Shown one piece after another: positions 16,388-24,395 of a DNA stretch of 64,000 bases. The translations under genes and the position numbers were made by a program. This stretch comes from Polyangia bacterium (lineage in GTDB: Bacteria; Myxococcota_A; Polyangia; Nannocystales; Nannocystaceae): positions 186,001-250,000 of the forward strand of contig JAUHWG010000012.1 in assembly GCA_030424595.1 (NCBI GenBank). The letters are read 5' to 3'. Position 1 is the first letter of the stretch. Every line of letters starts with the position of its first letter. Below the pieces are notes generated by a model that searched no databases, had not been told where the DNA came from, and was given only the letters and a program-made list of their open reading frames with translations.

Positions 16388-17281
16388 ATGCCCAGACGGT
16401 TCATCTTCTCGTTTGCCCTAGTGGCTGCAGCCCTGACGTCGCAAGAAGCGATGGCGGGCACCTACGACCTGAACCTCTCACGTCTCGGGTCGATCAATGG
16501 CGGTGTCCCCGTCGGCGATGACGCAGCGTTCCGGTCAGTCGCGTCGGAGCTCGGCGTTCTGATGGCCCCCAAGCCGGTGGACTCCGCCGACTCGCTGGGC
16601 CTCAGCGCGTTCGCCATCTCCGGCAGCTTAACCCTGAACACGCTGAGCAACGACTCACAGTTCTGGAAGGACGCGACCGGCAAGGATCTGAGCAAGACCG
16701 CCAGCACGATGCAGGTCATGGGGCGCAAGGGTCTCTGGCCGGGCATCGAGGTCGGCGCCGGCGCGACGCACCTCTTCGACAGCCGGATGTGGACCGTCAG
16801 CGGCTACGGCAAGGTCGCCCTCCACGAGGGCTTCCATCACCTGCCGATCCCGTCGATCGCCCTCCGCGGAATGTTCTCTCGCCTCGTCGGCGCGAAGGAC
16901 ATGAACATGACGACCGCGTCGGCCGACATCTCGATCTCGCATGTGTTCGGCGTCGGCAAGACCTTCAACATCACGCCCTACGCTGGCTACCAGGCGCTCT
17001 TCATCCTCGCCCGCTCCCACGTTCTCGACATCACGCCGGGCACCGACGAGTACCTCGAAGGATCGAGCGGCCCGAACGAGTTCATCTTCCGTGACGCCGG
17101 AGCGATCCTTCGGCATCGCCCCTTCCTCGGCGCCCGCGTCATCTTCAGCGTCCTTCGGTTCGGCATCGAAGCCATGTTCACCCCCGGTGGTGGCCGTGCT
17201 GGTGATCTCAACGGCGTCGCGATCCAAGACTCCTCTGGTCTCCAGCAGCAGTACACCTTCTCTCTGGGCCTGGACTTCTAA
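16388..17281 (+). CDS. Predicted outer-membrane beta-barrel protein
   Basis: 297 residues with a signal peptide (FSFALVAAALTSQEAMA). The mature part has alternating amphipathic strands separated by Gly/Asp/Asn turns and ends SLGLDF, a C-terminal aromatic residue as in outer-membrane barrels. Strand-like pieces include SGYGKVALHEGFHHL, FNITPYAGYQALFIL and GARVIFSVLRFGIEAMF. I recognise no named family. The stop codon shares one base with the start of the zinc-ribbon gene (TAATG), so the two are an operon. Confidence 0.75.
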   Translation: MPRRFIFSFALVAAALTSQEAMAGTYDLNLSRLGSINGGVPVGDDAAFRSVASELGVLMAPKPVDSADSLGLSAFAISGSLTLNTLSNDSQFWKDATGKDLSKTASTMQVMGRKGLWPGIEVGAGATHLFDSRMWTVSGYGKVALHEGFHHLPIPSIALRGMFSRLVGAKDMNMTTASADISISHVFGVGKTFNITPYAGYQALFILARSHVLDITPGTDEYLEGSSGPNEFIFRDAGAILRHRPFLGARVIFSVLRFGIEAMFTPGGGRAGDLNGVAIQDSSGLQQQYTFSLGLDF

Positions 17282-18138
17282 TGATCATCGCCTGTCCCAA
17301 CTGCACCAAGCCCTACCAGCTCCCCGACGACCAGGTCGCGCCTCTCGTCCAGGTGCAGTGCGCACACTGTGACTACCGGGTGATCCTCGACTTCGAGGCA
17401 GCCAACGATCCGTCGCTGCGTGAGCCGGGAATGCTTCTCGCGGATGGGTTCCGCAGCGAGGCCGACTACAACTCCGCCTTGGCTGACGGCCACAGCGTCA
17501 CCAAGCACGAGCTGCCCGCGCCGCCGCCCAAGCCTGTCGCCAAGCCCGCGCGGACGACCCCGCCGGCCACCGCCCAGACCACGCAGACCGCTGCGTCGCG
17601 GCCGGCCCCGATCCCGCAGCCGAAGACCCGCCCCAAGTCCGGAGGACTTGTCAGCGGCCTCGGCCTGTCCGATACGCCAGGTTCACTCGCAGCCGCGGTG
17701 ACCGAGCACGACAAGCCCGAGCCCGAGCCCGAGGTCCAAGCCGAAGCGCCGAAGACCCCCGAGCCCGAGGTCAAGGCGCCTGAGCCCGAGCCTGAGGTCA
17801 AGGCAGCTGAGCCCGAGCCTGAGGTCAAGACGCCCGAGCCTGAGGTCAAGGCAGCTGAGCCCGAGCCTGAGGTCAAGGCAGCTGAGCCCGAGCCCGAGGT
17901 CAAGGCGCCCGAGCCTGAGCCTGAGGTCAAGGCGCCCGAGCCCGAGCCCGAGCCCGAGAAGGCGCCGGTCAAGGACGCCGAGCCCGAGAAGGTCGCGGCG
18001 ACGCCGGCCGAGGAAGAGGGCAAGGGCAGCGGTCCCTTCTGGATCATCCTCATCGTCCTGGTCATCCTCATCTTCGTCGTCACCTACGCGACGACCGGCC
18101 AGCTCAACCCGGCTCAGCTCCTCCAGCCGAGCAAGTAA
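17281..18138 (+). CDS. Zinc-ribbon (MJ0042-type) single-pass membrane protein with Pro-Glu repeats
   Basis: 285 residues. The N-terminus is an MJ0042-type zinc ribbon: CPNC (Cys5, Cys8) and CAHC (Cys27, Cys30), with the typical YQLPDDQV between. A Pro/Ala/Lys linker follows, then roughly residues 140-235 made of repeated PEPEVKA units; the repeat is near-identical at DNA level (17707-17965), so copy number may vary. Residues 251-271 (FWIILIVLVILIFVVTYATTG) form one transmembrane helix close to the C-terminus. In myxobacteria, proteins with this zinc ribbon and a rigid Pro-rich arm are linked to gliding-motility (AgmX/GltJ-like) or envelope complexes. That is an analogy, not a demonstration. 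It is translated with the upstream beta-barrel gene. Confidence 0.8.
   Translation: MIIACPNCTKPYQLPDDQVAPLVQVQCAHCDYRVILDFEAANDPSLREPGMLLADGFRSEADYNSALADGHSVTKHELPAPPPKPVAKPARTTPPATAQTTQTAASRPAPIPQPKTRPKSGGLVSGLGLSDTPGSLAAAVTEHDKPEPEPEVQAEAPKTPEPEVKAPEPEPEVKAAEPEPEVKTPEPEVKAAEPEPEVKAAEPEPEVKAPEPEPEVKAPEPEPEPEKAPVKDAEPEKVAATPAEEEGKGSGPFWIILIVLVILIFVVTYATTGQLNPAQLLQPSK
17707..17965. repeat. In-frame coding repeats (PEPEVKA)
   Basis: Tandem DNA repeats of 24-30 bases encoding PEP(EP)EVK(A/T) units inside the zinc-ribbon protein. Copies differ mainly by synonymous CCC/CCT changes. Confidence 0.85.
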
Positions 18139-18165
18139 GGTCACTCTCGGCAACGCCGAGACCGC

Positions 18166-18194
18166 GCGCCCAGGGAGCTCAGCCCCCTGGGCGC
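18166..18194 (+). terminator. Hairpin terminator 1 after zinc-ribbon gene
   Basis: Perfect 10-bp arms GCGCCCAGGG / CCCTGGGCGC, a 9-base loop, then TGTCAATTT. It lies 28 bases past the stop codon. Confidence 0.65.
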
Positions 18195-18277
18195 TGTCAA
18201 TTTGGCCTGGACCACGACGACCGGACGCAGAACCTCCCCGACGAGCACGCGCGGGCGATCCGCGGGCGACCAAGCAG

Positions 18278-18315
18278 AGAGGCCATCGCCCGCCCGGGTG
18301 ATGGCCTCTTCTTGT
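18278..18315 (+). terminator. Hairpin terminator 2, T-rich tail
   Basis: Perfect 10-bp arms AGAGGCCATC (18278-18287) and GATGGCCTCT (18300-18309), followed by TCTTGT on the plus strand. It also sits 30 bases beyond the tatA stop on the opposite strand, so it may serve both convergent genes. Confidence 0.7.
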
Positions 18316-18344
18316 ACCTGCCCCGAGGGGCAGCTCGTGCTCTG

Positions 18345-18569
18345 CTAGCGATCCGCGTTGGTCGGGGTCACGTCGATCTCGGGCTCTGCGTTGGCCTCGC
18401 GCTCCGCCGCCTTGTCGTCCTCGAGCGCCTTCATCTCCTTGCGGAAGCCTCGGAACATCTTGCCTACGCTCTCGCCGAGCTGTGGCAGCTTCGAGGGACC
18501 GAAGACCAGGAGCACGATGGCGATGATGATCAGGATCTCCCAACCGCCGATTGCGATGGCCACAAGCAT
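18345..18569 (-). CDS. tatA: Sec-independent protein translocase subunit TatA
   Basis: 74 residues: a short N-terminus, one transmembrane helix (GGWEILIIIAIVLLVFG), the hinge FGPSKLPQLGESVGKMFRGF and an amphipathic helix, then an acidic tail. This is the TatA/TatE layout. TatA oligomers form the pore for folded Tat substrates after recruitment by TatBC. The FGxxKLPxLGxxxG hinge is intact. The Mo-hydroxylase at 47652-50468 in this window has a twin-arginine signal and would be a client. The gene is divergent from mltD, with facing TANNNT hexamers between the two starts. Confidence 0.93.
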   Translation of the reverse strand: MLVAIAIGGWEILIIIAIVLLVFGPSKLPQLGESVGKMFRGFRKEMKALEDDKAAEREANAEPEIDVTPTNADR

Positions 18570-18575
18570 GGTCGA

Positions 18576-18581
18576 AAGGTA
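18576..18581 (-). promoter_or_regulatory. TANNNT -10-like hexamer of tatA
   Basis: TACCTT on the minus strand, exactly six bases before the ATG at 18569; predicted leaderless. Confidence 0.45.
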
Positions 18582-18602
18582 GTCCCTTTGCTGCCTCTTT
18601 GC

Positions 18603-18608
18603 TAGCGT
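18603..18608 (+). promoter_or_regulatory. TANNNT -10-like hexamer of the lytic transglycosylase gene
   Basis: TAGCGT exactly six bases before the ATG at 18615; predicted leaderless. It lies 21 bases from the opposing tatA hexamer. Confidence 0.45.
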
Positions 18609-18614
18609 GGCCGC

Positions 18615-20666
18615 ATGCGAGTGTCCGCCGTCGCAAGGCGCAGCCCACGCCTTCGGCCCTCCGTGGCGCTCCTCGGCGCGCTCCTCCTCTGCGCCCTCCC
18701 CAGCAGGCCTGCCAGCGCCGTCACGGCGGCCTCGCCAGCCGCCGCAGGCGGTCCCATCGACAACGTAGGGCCGCTCCAAATCCCCTTCTCGGGCCGTTCC
18801 CAGGTCCGAGGCGATCGCCCCGAGGGCTCGACGATCCATGAGGCCTACGTGCCCGCGCCCGCGGACCCCGAGGCCGCAGAGCGTGCGGATCTCGTCGACT
18901 TCGAGCGGAGGGAGCTGCCGCCGACGACGGCGCTCCACCGCCCGCCCCCGGAGCCCTGGCTCGCCGAGCTCGCCCTCCCCGAGCTGCCCGTGCGTTGGAG
19001 CGAGGCGACGATCGAGTACCTGCGCTACTTCAGGGATGAGCCCAAGGGGCAGCGCCTGATCCGGGGCTGGGTCCGCCGAATGGGCCGCTATGAGCCCCGT
19101 CTGCGCCAGATCCTGAGCGAGGTCGGGGCCCCCGAAGACCTGGTCTTCGTGGCGATGGCGGAGAGCGGTTTCAACCCCGGCCGACGCTCGCAGGTCGGCG
19201 CTGCGGGCATGTGGCAGTTCATGGAGGGGACCGGTCGGGTCTACGGGCTCGAGCGCTCGTTTTGGATCGACGAGCGCCTCGACGTCGAACGATCGACCTA
19301 CGCCGCCGCCGCCTACCTCAAGGATCTCCGCGCCCGCTTCGGCTCCTGGGAGATGGCGCTCGCGGCCTACAACGCCGGCTACGGCCTCGTTCTCAAGAGC
19401 GTCGGTCGCTACAACAGCAATAATTTCTGGGCCCTCTGCGAGATCGAGAGCGGGCTCCCCGAGGCGACGACCCACTACATCCCCAAGATCATCGCCGCGG
19501 CGGTGATCGGTCGCAACCGCCGGGCCTTCGCCGTCGACCACGGCGACCTCGAGGCCCTGCCGGCGGTCGAGTGGGGCGACGTCATGGTCCCGGCGAAGAC
19601 CAGCCTCGACGCCGTCGCCAAGCTCATCGACGAGGACCCTGCCCTGATCGCCGAGCTCAACGCCCGCTACGTCCGCGGCCGGGTCCCGCCCGAGGGAGAG
19701 CACCCCGTGCGGGTCCCCGTGGCCAAGAAGACCCTCCTCCAGCGCAGCCAAGGCCGCCTCCAGAGCGAGGCTGGGACCCTGACGACGACGACGGTCCGCT
19801 ACGGCGAGACGACCGCTGCGATCGCCGCTCGCTCCGGGATCAAGGAGGCCCAGCTCCGCCGCCTCAACGGGATCAAGGACAACGCCGAGCTCGAGCGCGA
19901 CGTCGTCTTGGTGGTGCCGAGCCGAGCGAAGAGCACGGAGCTCACAGCCAAGGATCGGGGCGAGCGACCGCTGGCCGCGGTCCCTGCGGTGGTCGTCGCC
20001 CCGGGGGAGCGCTTGCTCTTCTTCGCCGCCACCCGCTCGACCACCCCGCGCGGCCTCGCCGAGGCCTTTGGCGTCCCCTGGGAGTCGCTCGTCGCCTGGA
20101 ACGATCTCGACCCGCAGGCGAGGATCCAGCCGGGGCAGATCCTCCAGGTGATCGTCGACGCGAGCTTCCAAGCCGACGCCAAGGGGGTCGTGGTCTACGC
20201 CCCGGACGAGGTCGACCATGTCATCCGCGGCTCTGGCCCGCACATCGACGCGAGCCTGGCCCGGCGGGGCCTCATCCGCCGCGGCTACAAGGCGCGCAGC
20301 GGCGACACGATGAAGAAGATAGGCAAGCGCTTCGGCCTGACCGACGGCGACATCGCCCGGATCAACGGGGTCCCGCGCCAACATACGCCGAAGCGCGGCG
20401 AGGTCTTCGTCGTCTACGTCGCCAAGGGCAAGACCAAGGGGACGATCCGGCCGCCGGAGCCCAAGCCGACCTCGACCGTGGACGCCGCGGCCGCGATCGA
20501 GACCGGCGAGATCGCCGAGCAGCCCGAGAGCAGCCCCGAGCCGGAGAGGCGCGACCGACCGGCCAAGGCCTCCTCGAAGAGCTCCGCGGGCAAGCGATCG
20601 CCGGCCAAGGCACGCAAGCCTTCGACGCCGTCGACCTCCCGCGTCCCCGGCGGGAAGGGCTCGTAG
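18615..20666 (+). CDS. mltD: MltD-type membrane-bound lytic murein transglycosylase with LysM domains
   Basis: 683 residues. A signal peptide (residues 1-36, ending PASA) precedes a family 1 SLT lytic transglycosylase domain at about 150-300: the catalytic Glu in FVAMAESGFNP, then QVGAAGMWQFM, AAAYLKDL and LAAYNAGYG, all conserved. Three LysM-like modules follow: VRYGETTAAIAARSGI (about 389-435), FAATRSTTPRGLAEAFGV (about 470-515) and YKARSGDTMKKIGKRFGL (about 558-603). These bind peptidoglycan glycan. The tail is Lys/Pro/Ser-rich. It cleaves the MurNAc-GlcNAc bond to make 1,6-anhydro ends during wall remodelling. moeA starts 46 bases downstream on the same strand. Confidence 0.92.
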   Translation: MRVSAVARRSPRLRPSVALLGALLLCALPSRPASAVTAASPAAAGGPIDNVGPLQIPFSGRSQVRGDRPEGSTIHEAYVPAPADPEAAERADLVDFERRELPPTTALHRPPPEPWLAELALPELPVRWSEATIEYLRYFRDEPKGQRLIRGWVRRMGRYEPRLRQILSEVGAPEDLVFVAMAESGFNPGRRSQVGAAGMWQFMEGTGRVYGLERSFWIDERLDVERSTYAAAAYLKDLRARFGSWEMALAAYNAGYGLVLKSVGRYNSNNFWALCEIESGLPEATTHYIPKIIAAAVIGRNRRAFAVDHGDLEALPAVEWGDVMVPAKTSLDAVAKLIDEDPALIAELNARYVRGRVPPEGEHPVRVPVAKKTLLQRSQGRLQSEAGTLTTTTVRYGETTAAIAARSGIKEAQLRRLNGIKDNAELERDVVLVVPSRAKSTELTAKDRGERPLAAVPAVVVAPGERLLFFAATRSTTPRGLAEAFGVPWESLVAWNDLDPQARIQPGQILQVIVDASFQADAKGVVVYAPDEVDHVIRGSGPHIDASLARRGLIRRGYKARSGDTMKKIGKRFGLTDGDIARINGVPRQHTPKRGEVFVVYVAKGKTKGTIRPPEPKPTSTVDAAAAIETGEIAEQPESSPEPERRDRPAKASSKSSAGKRSPAKARKPSTPSTSRVPGGKGS

Positions 20667-20712
20667 GCTCAGCGTCCCCCGCAGGCGGCGAGGATCTGCT
20701 AGATGAAGGTCG

Positions 20713-21939
20713 ATGCAGCCGCTCGAGCTCGACCAGGCGCTCGCCCGCGTGCTCGCCCACGCGGCGCCCCTCGATCCTGTCGACGTCGCCGTCAAAGGGG
20801 CCCGGGGCGCTGTCTTGGCGTCCCCCCTGCGCGCTCGCTGGCAGCTCCCGCTCGCCGACACCGGGACGATGGATGGTTGGGCCGTCTCCGCAGCCGACCT
20901 GGACGGAGGCGGAACCCCGCGCCTCCTACGGGGCTCGGAGAGCGCCGCGGGCCACCCTAGCGCCATCCGGCTGGGCCCCGGTCAGGCCGCGCGGATCTCC
21001 ACCGGCGCGCTGCTCCCCGCGGGCGCCGACGCGGTGATCGCCCAAGAGGACATCATCTCGGTCGACGCCGAGGCGATCGTCGTCGACTGCGGCCGCACAG
21101 GTCCGGTCGCGCCCGGACACTTTGTCCGCCGCGCAGGCTCCGAGGTCGCCGAGGGGGAGCTCCTCCTCGGCGCCGGCGTCCAGCTCAACCCCGCCGACCT
21201 CGCCCTCCTCGCGGGCACCGGTCACCCGACCGTTCCCGTCCATCGCCGCCCCCGGGTCGCGCTTGTCTGCACCGGCGACGAGCTCCTGCCGATCGGCAGC
21301 ACGCCTGCGGCCGGTCAGATCATCAGCACCAACGGGATGATGCTCGCGGGCATGGTCGCGGAGATCGGCGCCTGTCCCTTGGAGCCGATCACCCTCGGCG
21401 ACGACAGGCAGGGGACGATCGACGGGATCGAGCGGGCCCTGGAGAACGCCGACGTCTTGATCACCTCGGGCGGGATCTCGGTCGGCGATCACGACCACGT
21501 CGGCGCTGCGCTCTCGAGCCTCGGGTTGGAGCCGGAGTTTCGCCGGCTGAACCTCCGCCCTGGTCGTCCGCTCACCTTCGGCCGCCTCGGCCGGACCTGG
21601 GTGTTCGCCCTCCCAGGCAACCCTGCGAGCACCTACGTCACCTTTGAGCTGGTGGTGCGACCGCTCCTGTGTCGCCTGCTCGGCCTGCCGATCGACTGGC
21701 GTAGGCCCCGGACCAGCCTCCGCCTGGCGGCGCCGGCGAGGGGAGCCGGCGGCCGCCTTCACGTCGTCCGGGCGGTGGCGGAGGGGGAGCTCGCGACGCC
21801 GCTGCAGCAGCAGGGGTCCGGCTCCCTCCGCTCCCTCGCCGGCCACAACGCCCTCCTCTTCGTCCCCCCCGGCGTCGGCGAGCTCCGCAGCGGAGCGAAG
21901 GTCGAGGCTCTCCTCATCGATCCGAGCACCCGACGATGA
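20713..21939 (+). CDS. moeA: Molybdopterin molybdenumtransferase MoeA
   Basis: 408 residues, normal length. MoeA inserts molybdate into adenylylated molybdopterin to give molybdenum cofactor. Visible signatures are DTGTMDGWAV near residue 54, RISTGALLPAGADAV, VALVCTGDELLPIG, the MoCF pocket ITSGGISVGDHDHV and RPGRPLTFGRL, then FALPGNPASTYVTFEL. The N-terminal domain and C-terminal beta-barrel are both present. The stop overlaps the start of the pseudouridine synthase by four bases. A molybdenum hydroxylase is encoded 27 kb to the right and would need this cofactor. Confidence 0.95.
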   Translation: MQPLELDQALARVLAHAAPLDPVDVAVKGARGAVLASPLRARWQLPLADTGTMDGWAVSAADLDGGGTPRLLRGSESAAGHPSAIRLGPGQAARISTGALLPAGADAVIAQEDIISVDAEAIVVDCGRTGPVAPGHFVRRAGSEVAEGELLLGAGVQLNPADLALLAGTGHPTVPVHRRPRVALVCTGDELLPIGSTPAAGQIISTNGMMLAGMVAEIGACPLEPITLGDDRQGTIDGIERALENADVLITSGGISVGDHDHVGAALSSLGLEPEFRRLNLRPGRPLTFGRLGRTWVFALPGNPASTYVTFELVVRPLLCRLLGLPIDWRRPRTSLRLAAPARGAGGRLHVVRAVAEGELATPLQQQGSGSLRSLAGHNALLFVPPGVGELRSGAKVEALLIDPSTRR

Positions 21940-22928
21940 ACGAATCAAAGCACCTCACGCACGAAGTCTGCGACCCGGATGATGTCGGCGCGCGCGCTGA
22001 CGTCGTTCTCGGACGCCACCTCCCGGGCCTCTCGCGACGGATGGCCCGGCGCATGGCCCTCGACGGCAAGCTCGAGATCGACGGTCACCGGGTCGCCCCC
22101 TCCGCTCGGGTCGAGCTCGGGCAGAAGCTCGTCCTCGTCACCGAGGCGCCCACCGGTCCGACGCCGACGCTGACGATCCTCCAGGTCACCGACGCGGTGG
22201 TCTACGTCGCCAAGCCTCCGGGGATCGCCGTCCACCGGCTCCGCCCCGACGAGCCGCCGACCCTCGCCGACGCTGTCGCCGAGCAATTCCCCGAGTGCCG
22301 CGAGGTCGCCGACGATCCGCGAGAGATGGGCGCGCTCCACCGGCTCGACAGGCCGACCTCCGGCGTCGTCGCCTTCGCCCGCAGCCGCGAGGTCTGGGAG
22401 GCCGGCCGCGCGGGCTTCACCGAGGCTACGGTCGACAAGCGATACGCGGCGATCAGCCGCTGTGCGCCGCCGCTCGGGCTCGAGTCTTGGCTGGCGACGC
22501 CGCGCCCGGAGGGTCATGAGGCCCTCCCGGCGATCCTCGAGGAGGAGCTGCGGCGCTGTGGAGTCGCACCGGGCGTCCTCCCGGTCGAGCGGATCTCGGC
22601 CGCGCTGGGCCACGGGGATCAGCGAGGCAAGGTCGCCGTCCGCGGCGATGGCATGCCCGCCGTCACCCACCTCCAGGTGCTCTCAGAGGCGGGAGAGCAG
22701 CGCTTTATGCTCCTCAGGCTGCTCACCGGGCGACGTCATCAGGCCCGGGGTCATCTCGCAGCGATCGGCTGGCCGCTCTGCGGGGACAGCCGCTACGGCG
22801 GAGCCCCGGCGCCGCGCCTCCTCCTCCACGCCTGGAGCCTCGATCTCAGCGCTGCGATCCCGGGAGAGACGGCGGTCGTCGACCCGCTCCCCGAGGACCT
22901 CCGCATCGCCCTCGGGGCCGACCTCTAG
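21936..22928 (+). CDS. RluA-family RNA pseudouridine synthase
   Basis: 330 residues. An N-terminal S4 RNA-binding domain (about residues 15-75, SRRMARRMALDGKLEIDGHRV) is followed by the RluA catalytic domain: VVYVAKPPGIAVH, the catalytic aspartate in LHRLDRPTSGVVAFA, then LLTGRRHQARGHLAAIGWPLCGDSRYG. It isomerises uridine to pseudouridine in rRNA or tRNA; the target site is not predictable. It overlaps moeA by four bases, so the two are co-translated, an unusual pairing that probably reflects operon economy. Confidence 0.9.
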   Translation: MNESKHLTHEVCDPDDVGARADVVLGRHLPGLSRRMARRMALDGKLEIDGHRVAPSARVELGQKLVLVTEAPTGPTPTLTILQVTDAVVYVAKPPGIAVHRLRPDEPPTLADAVAEQFPECREVADDPREMGALHRLDRPTSGVVAFARSREVWEAGRAGFTEATVDKRYAAISRCAPPLGLESWLATPRPEGHEALPAILEEELRRCGVAPGVLPVERISAALGHGDQRGKVAVRGDGMPAVTHLQVLSEAGEQRFMLLRLLTGRRHQARGHLAAIGWPLCGDSRYGGAPAPRLLLHAWSLDLSAAIPGETAVVDPLPEDLRIALGADL

Positions 22929-23136
22929 CCGCAGTCCATCGCCGGCCTCGCGAGCCTCCTCGGCCCTCGTCGGCCCTCGTCGGCCCGGACGAAACCGGGA
23001 CCAGGAGGGTTCGACCGCGCCGCTTGGCGGCCTCGAGAGACCTACGGGGCTCTCGCCCGGCGGCGCTCCACTCCCATCTCTATCGTCGGCTCGACCGCTC
23101 ATCGGCGTAGGACGCGTGTTATCGTCCGTCCCTCGT

Positions 23137-23895
23137 ATGCGTATGCGCACCCGAGCCCGCGGGCGCACCGACACCGGCCTGAAACGCTCTCACAACGAGG
23201 ACGCGTTCCGGATCGACCAGGGCCTTGGCCTCTACATCGTCTGCGATGGCGTCGGCGGCCGCGCGCGCGGAGAGATCGCGAGCGAGGAGACCGCCGACCT
23301 GATCTGGGAGTGGGTGAAGGCCAACATCAAGCCGCTGCAGGAGCTCCCGCGCGGGACCGAGCGTCGCGGTCGCCTCCTCTCGATGGTCCGCTCCGCGATC
23401 CAAAACGCCTGCTACATGGTCCACGGCATGGGCGAGCTCGACCCCGATCGTCGGGGCATGAGCACCACCGCCTCCGTGCTCCTGCTCGACGATGACGTCG
23501 GGATCATCGGCCAGGTCGGCGACTCAAGGGTCTACCTCGCCCGCGACGACACGGTCTCCCAGCTCACCGAGGACCACACCTTGGTCGCCCTCCAGCTCAA
23601 GTCCGGGATCATCACGGAAGAGCAGGCCCGAACCTCGCGGATGAAGAACATGATCACCCGCGCGGTCGGCCAAAAAGAGTACGTCGAGGTCGACGTCCGG
23701 AGCTTCGAGGTCCTCCGCGGGGATCGCTTCCTCCTCTGCTCCGACGGCCTCCACGAGTACCTCGACTCCGCGCAGACGCTGATCGATCTCTTCCGCCTGG
23801 AGGTCGGTGATGCGGCCAAGCGGGCGATCGAGCTCGCCAACGCCGGGGGCGGCAAGGACAACATCACCGCCCTCTTCATCCACTGCGTCCGCTAG
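23137..23895 (+). CDS. PP2C-type Ser/Thr protein phosphatase
   Basis: 252 residues, the compact bacterial PP2C form. Metal-binding motifs are present in order: GLKRSHNEDAF (motif 1), VCDGVGGRARGEIAS (motif 2), MSTTASVLLL, GQVGDSRVYL, LTEDHTLV, CSDGLHEYL and GGGKDNITALFI (the last aspartate). It would dephosphorylate targets of Hanks-type kinases, which are abundant in myxobacteria; none is encoded in this window. Two in-frame ATGs (23137, 23143) are close together; TATCGT lies 17 bases before the first. A GNAT gene follows after 14 bases. Confidence 0.92.
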   Translation: MRMRTRARGRTDTGLKRSHNEDAFRIDQGLGLYIVCDGVGGRARGEIASEETADLIWEWVKANIKPLQELPRGTERRGRLLSMVRSAIQNACYMVHGMGELDPDRRGMSTTASVLLLDDDVGIIGQVGDSRVYLARDDTVSQLTEDHTLVALQLKSGIITEEQARTSRMKNMITRAVGQKEYVEVDVRSFEVLRGDRFLLCSDGLHEYLDSAQTLIDLFRLEVGDAAKRAIELANAGGGKDNITALFIHCVR

Positions 23896-23909
23896 CCCTG
23901 ACACGAGCG

Positions 23910-24395
23910 ATGAAGGTCCGCGAGGTCCCCCCGGGCGCACGGGCGCCCCTCCTCAGCCTCCTCCTCTTGGCCGACGACTCCTCCGCGGAGGTCCGCCGCT
24001 ACATCGGCCGCGGGAGGCTCTTCGTCGTCGACGATCCCGCAGGCGAGGCCCTCCCCGAGCATCAAGCCCTCGCCCTCGCCCTCCTGCTCCCGGGGCCAGA
24101 CCGGACGAGCGCCGAGCTGCGATCGATCGCGGTCGCCGAGCCGGCTCAGCGCCGCGGCTACGGTCGACGCCTGATCGGCCACATTCTCCAGCTCCTCCGC
24201 GCTGAGGGTGTCGAGCGCCTCGAGGTCGCCACCGCGACCTGCGACCTGCGGGCGATCACCTTCTACCTCCGCCTCGGCTTTCGCCCCTCCCGGATCGAGC
24301 GCGACTACTTCTCGCCAGAGCGCGGCTACCCCGACGGCATCGTCGACGACGGGATCCCCCTGCGGGATCGGATCTGGCTCGACCTCGGCGTCTGA
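23910..24395 (+). CDS. GNAT family N-acetyltransferase
   Basis: 161 residues with the acetyl-CoA-binding core: LRSIAVAEPAQRRGYGRRLIGHIL contains the Q/RxxGxG/A pyrophosphate loop (RRGYGR), followed by VERLEVATA and FYLRLGFRPSRIERDYF. The acceptor is unknown. It lies 14 bases after the phosphatase gene and is probably co-transcribed. Its 3' end abuts the remnant described at 24398-24547. Confidence 0.88.
   Translation: MKVREVPPGARAPLLSLLLLADDSSAEVRRYIGRGRLFVVDDPAGEALPEHQALALALLLPGPDRTSAELRSIAVAEPAQRRGYGRRLIGHILQLLRAEGVERLEVATATCDLRAITFYLRLGFRPSRIERDYFSPERGYPDGIVDDGIPLRDRIWLDLGV

Noticed and set aside
18570..20966. Long minus-strand open frame antisense to mltD and moeA, continuous with tatA
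   Set aside because: It is Arg/Ala/Gly/Leu-rich low-complexity translation typical of antisense frames in GC-rich DNA; only the last 74 codons (tatA) have family features, and both overlapped plus-strand genes are secure.
22929..23110. Another copy of the inverted-repeat element after the pseudouridine synthase gene
   Set aside because: GCCCTCGTCGGCCCTCGTCGG and a GACGAAACC recall the element core, but I could not find paired ends, so it is not reported as a copy.
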